Source: Arthrobacter sp. M2012083
GTDB lineage: Bacteria > Actinomycetota > Actinomycetes > Actinomycetales > Micrococcaceae
Direction of reading: 5' to 3'
Assembly (NCBI RefSeq): GCF_000281065.1
Contig: NZ_AKKK01000031.1
Span: forward strand, 1 to 45,071
DNA length: 45,071 bases
The notes below the pieces were generated by a model. The model had not been told where the DNA came from and made no database searches. It saw nothing but the letters and a program-made list of their open reading frames with translations. Below, one piece after another: positions 15,926-26,474 of this stretch. Position 1 is the first letter of the stretch; each line of letters begins with the position of its first letter. Position numbers and translations under genes: made by a program.

Positions 15926-16900
15926 GTGGAATCAACGCAGCCCACCGCGACCGATCGTGCACTCGTCGCGGCAGGTCAGCGGCTGACCGTCAAGGTCCCC
16001 GGTACGAGTGCCAACCTGGGGCCCGGTTACGACAGCCTCGGCTTGGCCCTGTCGATTTACGACACCTTGACGGTGGAAACCCTCAGTACCGGAGAGCTCG
16101 AGTTCGAGCTCTCCGGTGAGGGCGCTGACTCCCTCCCACGTGACGCCAGCCATCTGGTTGTCCGCGCAATTGACCTTGCGCTGAATCGGCTTGGATTCCG
16201 GCACTCAGGTCTGAAGATCATTGCGGACAACGTCAATCCACATGGCCGGGGACTGGGGTCTTCAGCCTCGGCTGTGGTTGCTGCCGTAACTGCCGCCAAC
16301 GCATTGGTCCCCGCTGAATTCCGGCAAGATCGCGATTGGATTCTGCAGTTGACCAGCGAGATGGAAGGCCACCCGGACAACGTCGCACCCGCCATTTTCG
16401 GCGGACTGGCGCTGTCGTGGCAGGACAGCGAGCAGTACAGCACCACACGCGCTGACGTCGTACGGTCGGTTATCCCCGTGGTGGCGGTCCCGGACTACGA
16501 ACTGTCAACGGAGACTGCTCGCGGATTGCTCCCGGCATCCGTTGGACATCACGCGGCAGCGATGAACTCCGGACGTGCAGCCTTGCTGATTCACGCACTC
16601 ACTGCGGATCCCACGTTGCTGCTGCCTGCCACGGAAGACTATCTACACCAGAGCTATCGCGCTCAGGCAATGCGTCCCAGTGCCGACCTCATCGCTGCTC
16701 TTCGGTCTGCGGGACATGCAGCGGTTGTCTCCGGCGCGGGCCCCACCGTGATGGTGCTGGCAAATGGCGCTGAGGAAGCTGCCACTATCGCCGGATTCAT
16801 CGGCACATTCACGGCGGACAACACACCCGACGTCGGTTGGCGCGTGATGACGCTGGCTGTGGACGATCAAGGTGCTAGAGTGGAAGTGCACCGCCGGTAA
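15926..16900 (+). CDS. thrB: Homoserine kinase
   Basis: 324-residue GHMP-family kinase that phosphorylates homoserine for thrC. The ATP-binding loop is GRGLGSSASA (107-116), and the N-terminal substrate motif is VPGTSANLGPGYDSLG (24-39). The start is GTG, 2 bases after the thrC stop. Codons 55-64 fall in a near-perfect 30-bp palindrome (16088-16117), unusual within a coding region. It is the last gene of the threonine cluster; a 305-base leader region separates it from rho. Confidence 0.96.
   Translation: MESTQPTATDRALVAAGQRLTVKVPGTSANLGPGYDSLGLALSIYDTLTVETLSTGELEFELSGEGADSLPRDASHLVVRAIDLALNRLGFRHSGLKIIADNVNPHGRGLGSSASAVVAAVTAANALVPAEFRQDRDWILQLTSEMEGHPDNVAPAIFGGLALSWQDSEQYSTTRADVVRSVIPVVAVPDYELSTETARGLLPASVGHHAAAMNSGRAALLIHALTADPTLLLPATEDYLHQSYRAQAMRPSADLIAALRSAGHAAVVSGAGPTVMVLANGAEEAATIAGFIGTFTADNTPDVGWRVMTLAVDDQGARVEVHRR
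16088..16117. repeat. 30-bp palindrome inside thrB
   Basis: Two 14-base arms (16088-16101 and 16104-16117) are exact reverse complements with only GT between them. The sequence encodes TGELEFELSG of homoserine kinase. In RNA it would give a very stable hairpin; in DNA, a symmetric protein site. No other copy was noticed in the window. Confidence 0.8.
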
Positions 16901-17205
16901 AGCCGCGGGCAGTTCCCTGATTTTGGATCTCGGTGTTTTGCCGTACCTTTCGTCAACTGTGCCAACGTTGGTGGTGTCGTCTCTTTCCGGCCTGTCTCAG
17001 GTGCCGCAGAAATCTCTCTGTTTTCCTGAACCTACGCCGGCTGTCCGGGCAACTGGATCCAGTGATGACGATCAGTATCCGGCCCTGTTGGCCACAATCC
17101 ATCAGGCACGGCCCAAATCACCGGCTGCAGATCTGAACTGCAGCCCAGAACAAATCATCGCGTCCAGCTCTCGCTCTGGACGCCGTCGAGGGGGAAGGAT
17201 CCTTC
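16901..17205 (+). promoter_or_regulatory. rho upstream region with two strong hairpins
   Basis: A 305-base stretch with no gene. Near its end are two perfect hairpins: GGCTGCAG/CTGCAGCC (17123-17145, 7-base loop) and GCGTCCAG/CTGGACGC (17160-17183, 8-base loop). The second ends about ten bases before the AAGGA ribosome site of rho. Neither has a T-run, so they look like leader structure and not like terminators. rho genes in other bacteria are autoregulated by attenuation in their leader. That this leader serves the same end is an inference. No confident promoter was identified. Confidence 0.55.
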
Positions 17206-19278
<2,073 letters not shown>

Positions 19279-19294
19279 CGTTACGTGGGGTGGG

Positions 19295-19414
19295 GCCGTC
19301 GAGTAATTTTGCCGGCCCCGCCCCTTCGCGTTGCTGCTGACATACTGCGTAAGTCAGCAGCAACGCTGCGACAGGCCCGATGCCACTCCCGGGCCGGCAA
19401 AATTACCCGACGGC
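19295..19414. repeat. Nested palindromic element, 120 bp, between rho and prfA
   Basis: The outer arms are 24 bases each (19295-19318 and 19391-19414) and pair with a single mismatch. Inside them lies a second perfect inverted repeat of 14 bases, GCGTTGCTGCTGAC (19328-19341) and its complement (19353-19366), with an 11-base loop. No T-run follows either stem. The element begins 16 bases after the rho stop. It has the form of a small MITE- or REP-like element or of a large structured terminator or RNA-processing site. No second copy was noticed in this window. Confidence 0.8.
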
Positions 19415-19525
19415 GGACTCGTCACCTTTGCGTCCGGCCGTCACCTCCCCGGGGCGGGAATTCGTGCGGCCTACGGAATCGTTGGCGCAAATTAGACTTG
19501 GATACGAGTCGAAAGAGGTTTGAAA

Positions 19526-20599
19526 ATGTTTGAGTCCGTACAGGGATTGCTGGATGAGCATGCTGCTATTCAGGCACAGTTGAGTGATCCTGCCGTTTAT
19601 GCCGACCAGTCTGCTGCCAGGAAGTTGGGGCGTCGGTCTGCTCAGCTTCAGGGCATTGTGGAGGCGTACAACAAATGGCGCGGGCTCAATGATGATTTGG
19701 AAGCTGCCAAGGAGATGGCAGACGAGGATCCCGAATTCGCTGCAGAGGTTGTGCAGCTGGAGGAGCAGATTCCTGCGGCACAGGAGCGGCTGCGCCGTTT
19801 GTTGATCCCTCGTGATCCGGACGATGCCCGCAACGTGATCCTTGAAGTCAAGGGCGGCGAAGGTGGCGACGAAGCTGCATTGTTCGCTGGCGATCTTCTG
19901 CGGATGTACATGCGTTACGCCGAGTCGCGTGGGTGGAAGACTGAAATGATCTCCGCAACCGAATCCGATCTTGGCGGCTACAAAGACGTTGCCGTGGCCA
20001 TCAAGGGCAATTCGAACGACCCCGCACAGGGCGTTTTTGCCCGTCTGAAGTTTGAAGGCGGCGTGCACCGCGTCCAGCGGGTCCCCGTGACCGAGTCGCA
20101 AGGCCGCATTCACACATCGGCTGCCGGTGTGCTGGTGCTTCCCGAAGTTGATGAGCCCGAAGAACTTGAGATCAACCAGAACGACCTCAAGATCGATGTT
20201 TACCGCTCATCCGGTCCCGGTGGCCAGTCGGTGAACACCACCGACTCCGCGGTTCGCATTACCCACTTGCCTACGGGCATCGTTGTGGCCATGCAGAACG
20301 AAAAGTCGCAGCTGCAGAACCGTGAAGCCGGTATGCGCGTTCTGCGCGCGCGCCTTCTGGCCCACCAGCAGGAACAGATCGACGCTGCCAACTCCGAACA
20401 GCGCAAGTCGCAGATCCGCACCATGGACCGTTCGGAGCGCATCCGCACGTACAACTTCCCTGAAAACCGTATTGCGGACCACCGCACCGGCTACAAGGCC
20501 TACAACCTCGATGCCGTCATGAACGGCGATCTTGAACCCGTGATCCAGTCAGCCATTGAAGCTGACGAGCAGGCGCGCCTGGACGCCATCGGCGAATAG
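19526..20599 (+). CDS. prfA: Peptide chain release factor 1
   Basis: 357-residue RF1 that reads UAA and UAG. The tripeptide anticodon PVT (about 187-189, in VQRVPVTES) marks RF1 and not RF2. The peptidyl-hydrolysis loop GGQ is at about 231-233 in [10 protein letters not shown]. The ATG at 19526 is used, with GAGGT about 7 bases upstream; an in-frame TTG two codons earlier is ignored. In mycobacteria and Streptomyces rpmE lies between rho and prfA; here it is absent. prmC, which methylates the GGQ glutamine, follows by 34 bases. Confidence 0.97.
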   Translation: MFESVQGLLDEHAAIQAQLSDPAVYADQSAARKLGRRSAQLQGIVEAYNKWRGLNDDLEAAKEMADEDPEFAAEVVQLEEQIPAAQERLRRLLIPRDPDDARNVILEVKGGEGGDEAALFAGDLLRMYMRYAESRGWKTEMISATESDLGGYKDVAVAIKGNSNDPAQGVFARLKFEGGVHRVQRVPVTESQGRIHTSAAGVLVLPEVDEPEELEINQNDLKIDVYRSSGPGGQSVNTTDSAVRITHLPTGIVVAMQNEKSQLQNREAGMRVLRARLLAHQQEQIDAANSEQRKSQIRTMDRSERIRTYNFPENRIADHRTGYKAYNLDAVMNGDLEPVIQSAIEADEQARLDAIGE

Positions 20600-20633
20600 C
20601 GCTGCCGGACAACAACCACAGCAGAGTTCATCC

Positions 20634-21506
20634 ATGACGTTTTACCAAGGCCAGAGCCTCGCGGACGCTGTTCGCGAGGCTGCTGCCGTCTTATCCGACG
20701 CCGGTGTGCCCAGCCCACGTGTCGACGCCGAGTTACTTGCTGAACACCTGCTCGGTGTTGGCCTTGGCCGCCTGCGTGCCATGTTGCTCGGCGACGCTCC
20801 CGCTCCCGACGGCTACCGGGAGTTGGTGGAGGAACGCGCTGGACGGGTCCCCCTGCAGCACATCACCGGCGTCGCCTATTTCCGTCACTTGGTGTTGCGC
20901 GTCGGTCCTGGCGTCTTCATTCCGCGTCCTGAAACGGAATCGGTAGTTCAATTGGTCATTGATCACCTCGCTGGAATGCCGAAACCCAAGGTGGTGGACC
21001 TCGGAACAGGATCCGGTGCAATTGCCGGTTCCATCGCCCAAGAGGTTCCGGGCGCTGAGGTCCATGCGGTGGAATACAGTACGTTTGCCCATGCTTGGGC
21101 CGCCAGGAACCTCGAACCGCTGGGCGTCGTGCTCATTGAAGGCGATCTTCGGGATGCCCTCCCGGAGCACAACGGAACTTTCGACGCCGTCGTATCCAAC
21201 CCGCCGTACATCCCGGCCGAAGCGATTCCCACAGAGCCGGAAGTAGCCCTCCACGATCCGCCGGAGGCACTGTACGGTGGGGGAGCGGACGGCATGGAAC
21301 TTCCGACGGCGGCAGCGGCCTCAGCGGCCCGTCTGCTCAAACCGGGTGGTTACTTCGTGATGGAACATGCCGAAGTCCAAGCCGGATGGATCGCCGGTAT
21401 GTTGCAACGAACCGGACGTTGGAAAGACGTGACCACGCACTGTGACCTGAACGGCAAGGAACGTGCCACCAGCGCTTTCCTGGCAAGCCCGTCTCCCGAT
21501 GAGTGA
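20634..21506 (+). CDS. prmC: Release factor glutamine methyltransferase
   Basis: 290-residue SAM-dependent enzyme that methylates the Gln of the GGQ motif in release factors. The helical N-domain spans about 1-100. The SAM motif is VVDLGTGSGAIAGS (about 119-132), and the catalytic NPPY starts at about residue 189. The ATG at 20634 is preferred over a longer open frame from 20556 because the family starts here and the longer frame overlaps prfA. The ribosome site is weak, consistent with coupling to prfA. Confidence 0.95.
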   Translation: MTFYQGQSLADAVREAAAVLSDAGVPSPRVDAELLAEHLLGVGLGRLRAMLLGDAPAPDGYRELVEERAGRVPLQHITGVAYFRHLVLRVGPGVFIPRPETESVVQLVIDHLAGMPKPKVVDLGTGSGAIAGSIAQEVPGAEVHAVEYSTFAHAWAARNLEPLGVVLIEGDLRDALPEHNGTFDAVVSNPPYIPAEAIPTEPEVALHDPPEALYGGGADGMELPTAAAASAARLLKPGGYFVMEHAEVQAGWIAGMLQRTGRWKDVTTHCDLNGKERATSAFLASPSPDE

Positions 21507-21518
21507 AAGAATAGCGCT

Positions 21519-22325
21519 GTGACCACAACCTATAACTGCACTTCCGATGACCAGCGGACTGAAGGCCTTCAGCATGCCCAGCGCGCCATCAGCGAAAAGA
21601 AGTGCATCGTGATGCCAACGGACACCGTCTACGGCATTGCAGCTGATGCCTTTTCGCCTTTGGCCGTCACCATGTTGCTGGCCTCCAAGGGGCGCAGCCG
21701 GCAGATGCCCCCTCCGGTCCTGATACCCAGGGTTAATGCCCTGGATGGGCTGGCCGCCGATATCCCGGCCGATGCCCGGGCGCTGGCACAGGCCTTCTGG
21801 CCGGGTGGGCTGACATTGATCCTGCATGCGCAGCCGTCCTTGGACTGGGACCTCGGCGAAACCAAGGGAACCGTCGCCCTCAGGATGCCCGATGACCAGA
21901 TTGCCTTGGAACTCCTGGGGCTCACAGGTCCGTTGGCGGTTTCCTCCGCCAACCGGACGGGCCAGGAAGCAGCACAGACGGCTTCCGAAGCGCGACTCCA
22001 ACTGGCGGAGTCCGTAGAGGTCTACCTCGAGGGCGGTTTCCGTCCCGTCAAGGGGACTGCTGCCCTGCCCTCCACTATTGTTGATGCCACTTCCACCCCG
22101 TTCCGGGTAGTGCGCCAAGGAGCCATCGAGCTGGAGCGACTCCGCGAGATCGTTCCTTCGATCCTGGGCATTGGTGAAACCATTCCTGCGGAGGCGCCTG
22201 GTGTGGAGGACGCCATGGCAACACCGGGTGATGCGCCGATCGAAGTAACGGAAGCGTCCGCCGTCGTGGATTCAACTCAAGAGTCAGTGAAGCCAGAGGC
22301 CCCAAGCGAAGCCAAGCCCGAATGA
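21519..22325 (+). CDS. L-threonylcarbamoyladenylate synthase (Sua5/YrdC family)
   Basis: 268-residue enzyme that makes threonylcarbamoyl-AMP for the t6A37 modification of ANN-decoding tRNAs. The YrdC core is residues 12-205, with MPTDTVYGIAADA, the KGRSRQMPP substrate loop and AVSSANRTG. Residues about 215-268 form an acidic Pro/Ala/Glu-rich tail that lacks the Sua5 domain, so this is closer to YrdC/TsaC than to full Sua5. GTG start. Its TGA overlaps the next ATG (ATGA), coupling it to the glycosyltransferase gene. Confidence 0.93.
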   Translation: MTTTYNCTSDDQRTEGLQHAQRAISEKKCIVMPTDTVYGIAADAFSPLAVTMLLASKGRSRQMPPPVLIPRVNALDGLAADIPADARALAQAFWPGGLTLILHAQPSLDWDLGETKGTVALRMPDDQIALELLGLTGPLAVSSANRTGQEAAQTASEARLQLAESVEVYLEGGFRPVKGTAALPSTIVDATSTPFRVVRQGAIELERLREIVPSILGIGETIPAEAPGVEDAMATPGDAPIEVTEASAVVDSTQESVKPEAPSEAKPE

Positions 22326-23107
22326 TTCCGGAGCGCCAACGCGTCCCCGTCCTTGACGTCGACGCCACTCCGATGCGCGTCAATGAGCTGATTGAAGCAA
22401 TGGGCGGGCTGATCTCTGCCGGAACAACCGCCACCGCGCTTGGACATAATCTTCACAGCATCACGCTGCTCCATTCGCGCCCGGATGTGCGTTCTTTGTA
22501 CGAGGACAGCTCGATCGTCCTCCTGGATGGTGCTCCCGTTGCGATGCTTTGGGGACTCGCCCACAAGCGTCAACTCCAGGCGCTGGGTGAGGGAACCATG
22601 GCCTACCGGCTGGGTTCCATGGATTGGATCCCGGAGCTGGGCAAGGTTAACGGCCTGAAACGTGTGGCCGTAGTCGGCGCCGGACGGGCCGCTAATACCA
22701 AGGCAGTCGCCCGGCTGCGCTCCATCATTCCCGGTGCAACGGTGGATGGAATGCCTGGTGAGGGATGGGACAGCAACCTTGAGGACGCGGTGGTGAACTG
22801 GCTGACCGATTTCCGTCCGCAACTGGTCCTGCTCGGACTTGGGATGCCGCTGCAGGAAACAGTCCTTCACCGTAGGCTCGCGCAGTTGCCGCCTGCCCTT
22901 TATTGCGCCGTCGGCGGTGCCATTGAACAAGTCGCGGGCATCCAAAGACTGGCGCCGCGTTGGCTCGGGCGCTTGGGGCTCGAATGGGCCTGGCGGCTGG
23001 TCCTTCATCCCGGCCGTGTGGCCTACAGGGTTTTCCTTGAACCTTGGAAGCTGGCGGGCCTGCTGATTCGGCGCCGTTTCCAACCATCCAAGACCAAAGG
23101 CAAGTAA
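22322..23107 (+). CDS. WecB/TagA/CpsF family glycosyltransferase
   Basis: 261-residue GT26-family enzyme. Members add N-acetylmannosamine or its uronic acid to a lipid-linked GlcNAc. Visible family sites are SSIVLLDGAPVAMLWG (about 64-79), LLGLGMPLQE, VGGAIEQVAG and the C-terminal GLEWAWRL, which in TagA relatives helps membrane docking. It is coupled by a 4-base overlap to the YrdC gene, and its TAA is followed directly by the GT2 gene. With the WecA-like gene downstream, it should help build a wall teichoic/teichuronic-type or other polyprenyl-linked surface glycan. The exact sugar is not readable. Confidence 0.9.
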   Translation: MIPERQRVPVLDVDATPMRVNELIEAMGGLISAGTTATALGHNLHSITLLHSRPDVRSLYEDSSIVLLDGAPVAMLWGLAHKRQLQALGEGTMAYRLGSMDWIPELGKVNGLKRVAVVGAGRAANTKAVARLRSIIPGATVDGMPGEGWDSNLEDAVVNWLTDFRPQLVLLGLGMPLQETVLHRRLAQLPPALYCAVGGAIEQVAGIQRLAPRWLGRLGLEWAWRLVLHPGRVAYRVFLEPWKLAGLLIRRRFQPSKTKGK

Positions 23108-24064
23108 ATGACGTCCCACCCTGTCGTGGTCGCTGTTGTAGTGACCTATAACCGGCGTGAACTCCTCCAGACGACCCTGGAGGGCATTGTTGCAGGTACC
23201 CGGGTACCGGACGCCGTGGTCATCGTTGACAACGCCTCCACAGACGGAACCACAGAGTTCCTCCAGCAGTACCAAAGCCCGGTGACCCTTGATGTGGTCA
23301 CGTTGAACACGAATGTGGGCGGTGCCGGTGGCTTCGTCGTTGGTATGGAACGGGCCGTACTGGACCACGCTGCGGACCACGTCTGGATCATGGACGACGA
23401 CACGGAACCGCAACCGAATGCCCTTCATGAAGCATTGGACGCCGCTGAGTCCTACCAACAGGAAACGGGCGAGGCTCCGGCCTTCATCGCAAGCCGTGTT
23501 GTGTGGACTGATGGCCGTGACCACCCGATGAACCGTATGCGGCCGCGAATGGGTGCGAGCGAGGAAGAGCGCAGCGTTGCTGCCCGACTGGGTGCCACCC
23601 AGATCCGGAGTGCTTCCTTCGTTTCGGTGCTGATACGTGCTGAAGAAATCAAGCAGCATGGCCTGCCGATTGCGGACTACTTCATCTGGAACGATGACCT
23701 TGAATATACCGCGAGGATTTCCCGCCGCGGGATCGCCCTGACTACCAACGCATCGGTGGCCAACCACCACACGAAGGTCTTTGGTGATGCGGGAGCGGAT
23801 CCCGGCCCGCGCTTCTACTATGAAGTGCGTAACAAGCTCTGGGTTTACACCCGATCGAACGCCCTGGCACCGTGGGAAAAGATCCTGTTTACCGGCGCTT
23901 CGCTGCGCAACTGGACCCGCACAATTGCCGCTTCTCCAAATCGCAAAGTGCTTCTGGCGGGGCTTGTGAAGGGCCTGCGCCACAGCCTGAAAGCTCCGCG
24001 CCCCAACGCGCAGGTGCTCGAAGGGATCTACGAATTGCGTAACGTCCAAGAGCCCGTCCGGTAG
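23108..24064 (+). CDS. GT2-family glycosyltransferase (rhamnosyl/galactofuranosyl-transferase-like)
   Basis: 318-residue GT-A fold enzyme without membrane helices. The N-terminal site is VVVTYNRRELL (10-20) and VDNASTDGT; the metal-binding motif is WIMDDDTEP; the catalytic base region is FIWNDDLEYTARI. This pattern resembles GlfT-type galactofuranosyl- and rhamnosyl-transferases of the actinobacterial wall. It begins immediately after the stop of the TagA-like gene. Substrate assignment is an inference from family resemblance. Confidence 0.88.
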   Translation: MTSHPVVVAVVVTYNRRELLQTTLEGIVAGTRVPDAVVIVDNASTDGTTEFLQQYQSPVTLDVVTLNTNVGGAGGFVVGMERAVLDHAADHVWIMDDDTEPQPNALHEALDAAESYQQETGEAPAFIASRVVWTDGRDHPMNRMRPRMGASEEERSVAARLGATQIRSASFVSVLIRAEEIKQHGLPIADYFIWNDDLEYTARISRRGIALTTNASVANHHTKVFGDAGADPGPRFYYEVRNKLWVYTRSNALAPWEKILFTGASLRNWTRTIAASPNRKVLLAGLVKGLRHSLKAPRPNAQVLEGIYELRNVQEPVR

Positions 24065-24344
24065 CAGCAACGCGGCTTGAGCCTCAGCTAAACACGCTGG
24101 GGCTTGGCGGCTGCATCACGAGGTGGTCACGGCCCTTGGCATTAGTATCGTGACTAGAGTCCACAGTAATCCCGCAACATTCGGCACAGCCGGTGCAGGC
24201 ATGGCGACGGAGTAGTTCCATTTATCCAAAGACAGAATTCCACACCTTGAGCTGCCCACAACCAGACGGCAATCAAACCCGTCGGCTGCATTCGATGATC
24301 CATTCTTTCGGTGTGGTGTGCAGGCCGCTGTTCGGGGCCGCGTC
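24065..24344. other. Intergenic region upstream of the WecA-like gene
   Basis: No gene is seen. AGCCTCAGC (24080-24088) and GCTGGGGCT (24096-24104) form a 9-bp stem with one G-U pair, a possible weak terminator after the GT2 gene without a T-run. The rest, about 240 bases, has no confident promoter. Confidence 0.35.
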
Positions 24345-25457
24345 ATGATCATGTACATGCTGATGGCCCTTACGGCGGCCGTGGTGTCCTACGCCGGGAC
24401 GTGGGGTGCACGGGTCGTGGGAAACAAGCTGCGCTTGTACCAACCCATCAGAAGCCGCGACATGCATTCGGCCCTGATCTCCAAACTCGGAGGACTGGGC
24501 ATCTTTGTGGGCTTCTTCGCTGCGTTGGTGGTTGCGAGCAACTCCTTCTTCGTCAAGGACATCTTCAGGCACAACGATGCGCCTTGGGGGATTCTCGCTG
24601 GTGCCGTCGTGATTGTCGCGGTGGGGGTCGCGGACGACATCCTGGACATTCGTTGGTGGATCAAGCTCCTGGGCCAGGCCGCAGCCGCCTTCATCGTGGC
24701 TATCTGGGGTGTGCGGATGTCTGTGGTGCCCTTTATTCCCGAACCGATTTTCCTTGAGTCCGAAGTCGTGCAGATTTTGCTCACCGCCGGGCTCATTGTC
24801 ACCACCATGAATGCCGTCAACTTTATCGACGGACTGGACGGCCTGGCTGCCGGGGTAGCCATCATTGGCGGGGGAGCGTTCTTCCTCACCGCCTATTGGG
24901 TGCACAGGAACAATCCATCCACTGACAACTCTGACCTCGCAACACTCTTGATGGCCATCCTCGTGGGGAGCTGCATCGGTTTCCTGCCACACAACTGGTT
25001 TCCGGCAAAGATCTTCATGGGCGACTCCGGAGCCATGCTTATTGGTTTGCTGATGGCTTCAGCCGGCGTCGTTGCCACGGGGCAGATCGGCTCCGGTCTC
25101 TACGACCGTGCCAACGGTATCCCCACCATCGTTCCCATCTTGCTGCCCTTCGCGGTGCTGTCCCTTCCCCTTCTTGATTTGGGGATGGCCGTTGTCCGCA
25201 GGACAGCCAGGGGCCAATCGCCTTGGTCGGCAGACCGCGGGCACCTCCACCACAAGCTGGTGGACCTCGGATACTCGCACCGCAGCGCCGTCGTCATGCT
25301 TTACGTGTGGACGTGCATTCTTGCCTTCGGCGGCGTCGCCTTTGCCGTGTTCCCCTGGCAAATTGTGCTCATCGTGGTCATAGCCGCAGCGCTCGTCATG
25401 GCCGCGGTGACGGCATGGCCTTACTTCACCCGGAACTCCACGCGTCCGGGGGAGTAG
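24345..25457 (+). CDS. MraY/WecA-type polyprenyl-phosphate sugar-1-phosphate transferase
   Basis: 370-residue integral membrane protein with 10-11 helices. It moves a HexNAc-1-phosphate, usually GlcNAc, from UDP onto undecaprenyl or decaprenyl phosphate. Family sites are VGVADDILDIRWW, NAVNFIDGLDGLAAG, NWFPAKIFMGDSGA and the HxH loop DRGHLHHKLVDLG. The ATG at 24345 begins at MIMYMLMALT, a natural first helix; a GTG at 24318 is an alternative, and neither has a good ribosome site. In mycobacteria the orthologous position, before the atp operon, holds rfe/wecA. It should start the glycan that the two upstream transferases extend. Confidence 0.92.
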   Translation: MIMYMLMALTAAVVSYAGTWGARVVGNKLRLYQPIRSRDMHSALISKLGGLGIFVGFFAALVVASNSFFVKDIFRHNDAPWGILAGAVVIVAVGVADDILDIRWWIKLLGQAAAAFIVAIWGVRMSVVPFIPEPIFLESEVVQILLTAGLIVTTMNAVNFIDGLDGLAAGVAIIGGGAFFLTAYWVHRNNPSTDNSDLATLLMAILVGSCIGFLPHNWFPAKIFMGDSGAMLIGLLMASAGVVATGQIGSGLYDRANGIPTIVPILLPFAVLSLPLLDLGMAVVRRTARGQSPWSADRGHLHHKLVDLGYSHRSAVVMLYVWTCILAFGGVAFAVFPWQIVLIVVIAAALVMAAVTAWPYFTRNSTRPGE

Positions 25458-25494
25458 TTGTGACGGCCGGTTATGGTCACAGTTCTATCTCATG

Positions 25495-25500
25495 TAGAAT
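25495..25500 (+). promoter_or_regulatory. Candidate -10 of the ATP synthase operon promoter
   Basis: TAGAAT preceded directly by TG lies 77 bases before the first small atp gene. The -35 position is poor (TTATGG at 18 bases). GTGAC/GTCAC (25460-25480 area) forms a small inverted repeat just upstream. It is the only plausible -10 between the WecA-like gene and the operon. Confidence 0.4.
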
Positions 25501-25576
25501 TCTTTCTGCGGACAGTCACTCGCCCGTAACCCCACTTTGAGAATATGGCACCTGTGCCACGAGGATTGGTATCCCC

Positions 25577-26068
25577 ATGACATCCAACGCCGAAACCGGA
25601 CGCCCGTCCGGTAAACGTGGTGTTGGAGTTTCCGGTGAGACAACCAATCTCTGGCTCCGGTTGCTTTCTCTCAGCGTCCTTGCTGCACTTGCAGCCACCG
25701 CCGTTACGTGCGTCATCGCGGCCCTCGTGGCCGACGGGCAGAGCGCACTATCGGCTGCTCTCGGTGCCATGCTGGTGATGCTCTTCTTTGGCATCAGTCT
25801 CCTGATTGGCCATTTCGTTGGCCGGAACAATCCTTCCGGCGCGATCGGACTCTTTGTTGCGACTTACTTCATCAAAGTCATCGGATTCGCCGTAGTGCTG
25901 TTTGTACTTGGTAAGCCGGACTGGCTCCAAGGCCGGTGGTTCCTCATTGGGGCGGTTGTCTCAGTCGTCTTCTGGCAGGCCGCGGAGATCTACGCTTTCA
26001 GCAAGGCCCGTCTCCAGATCTACAACGATCCCGCAGAACCGAAGGGTGGCCCGGATGTCTCCGCGTAA
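25577..26068 (+). CDS. AtpI-like membrane protein leading the ATP synthase operon
   Basis: 163-residue protein with four predicted helices (about 27-50, 57-80, 92-112, 120-140) and polar ends. Position and topology match AtpI, the F0 accessory protein proposed to help c-ring assembly or Mg2+/Ca2+ supply. The sequence match is weak and the name rests on context. AGGAT lies about 10 bases before the ATG. The 3' end overlaps the next gene by 14 bases. Confidence 0.65.
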   Translation: MTSNAETGRPSGKRGVGVSGETTNLWLRLLSLSVLAALAATAVTCVIAALVADGQSALSAALGAMLVMLFFGISLLIGHFVGRNNPSGAIGLFVATYFIKVIGFAVVLFVLGKPDWLQGRWFLIGAVVSVVFWQAAEIYAFSKARLQIYNDPAEPKGGPDVSA

Positions 26069-26393
26069 GCGTTATTCACGCCCGGTTGCCAATGCCCGGC
26101 AAGCTGCCAACCGCAATGAATCAGCCGAAGCCGGAAACGACGGCGGATACAACGCCGGCATCGCTGTCTTCAGCTACATCATTGGCGGGATCATTGTCTG
26201 GAGTTTGATAGGCTGGGGTCTGGATAATCTGTGGGGGACCCGCTGGATTGTGCTCCTTGGCGCTCTGCTGGGAGCCGCAGGAGGGTTCTATCTTTCCCAT
26301 ATGCACGGCCTCACCAGGCAAAGCTCCAATTCTTCTGGCGAGAGCAACGCAGACAGCGGTCCGTCCACGGACGGGGACAGTAATGCCAAATAA
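26055..26393 (+). CDS. AtpZ/AtpI-type small membrane protein
   Basis: 112-residue protein. A basic N-terminal tail precedes two transmembrane helices (about 34-56 and 64-80). The stretch IGWGLDNLWGTRW between and within them is typical of the AtpZ/AtpI family, followed by a polar Ser/Asn/Asp-rich tail. AtpZ and AtpI together have been described as a Mg2+/Ca2+ channel serving the synthase. The ATG at 26055 is chosen because the frame upstream only overlaps the previous gene. It sits 81 bases before atpB. Confidence 0.75.
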   Translation: MSPRKRYSRPVANARQAANRNESAEAGNDGGYNAGIAVFSYIIGGIIVWSLIGWGLDNLWGTRWIVLLGALLGAAGGFYLSHMHGLTRQSSNSSGESNADSGPSTDGDSNAK

Positions 26394-26474
26394 TTTCACA
26401 TGGATTGTGAATGCGTCCAACGCGTTCGGATTCCAACCAATGCCCAATGATGGACACAGCAGAGAGGAAACGCG

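Noticed and set aside
22277..24070. 597-codon minus-strand frame across the glycosyltransferase genes
   Set aside because: Runs through three conserved plus-strand genes; no motifs or ribosome site.
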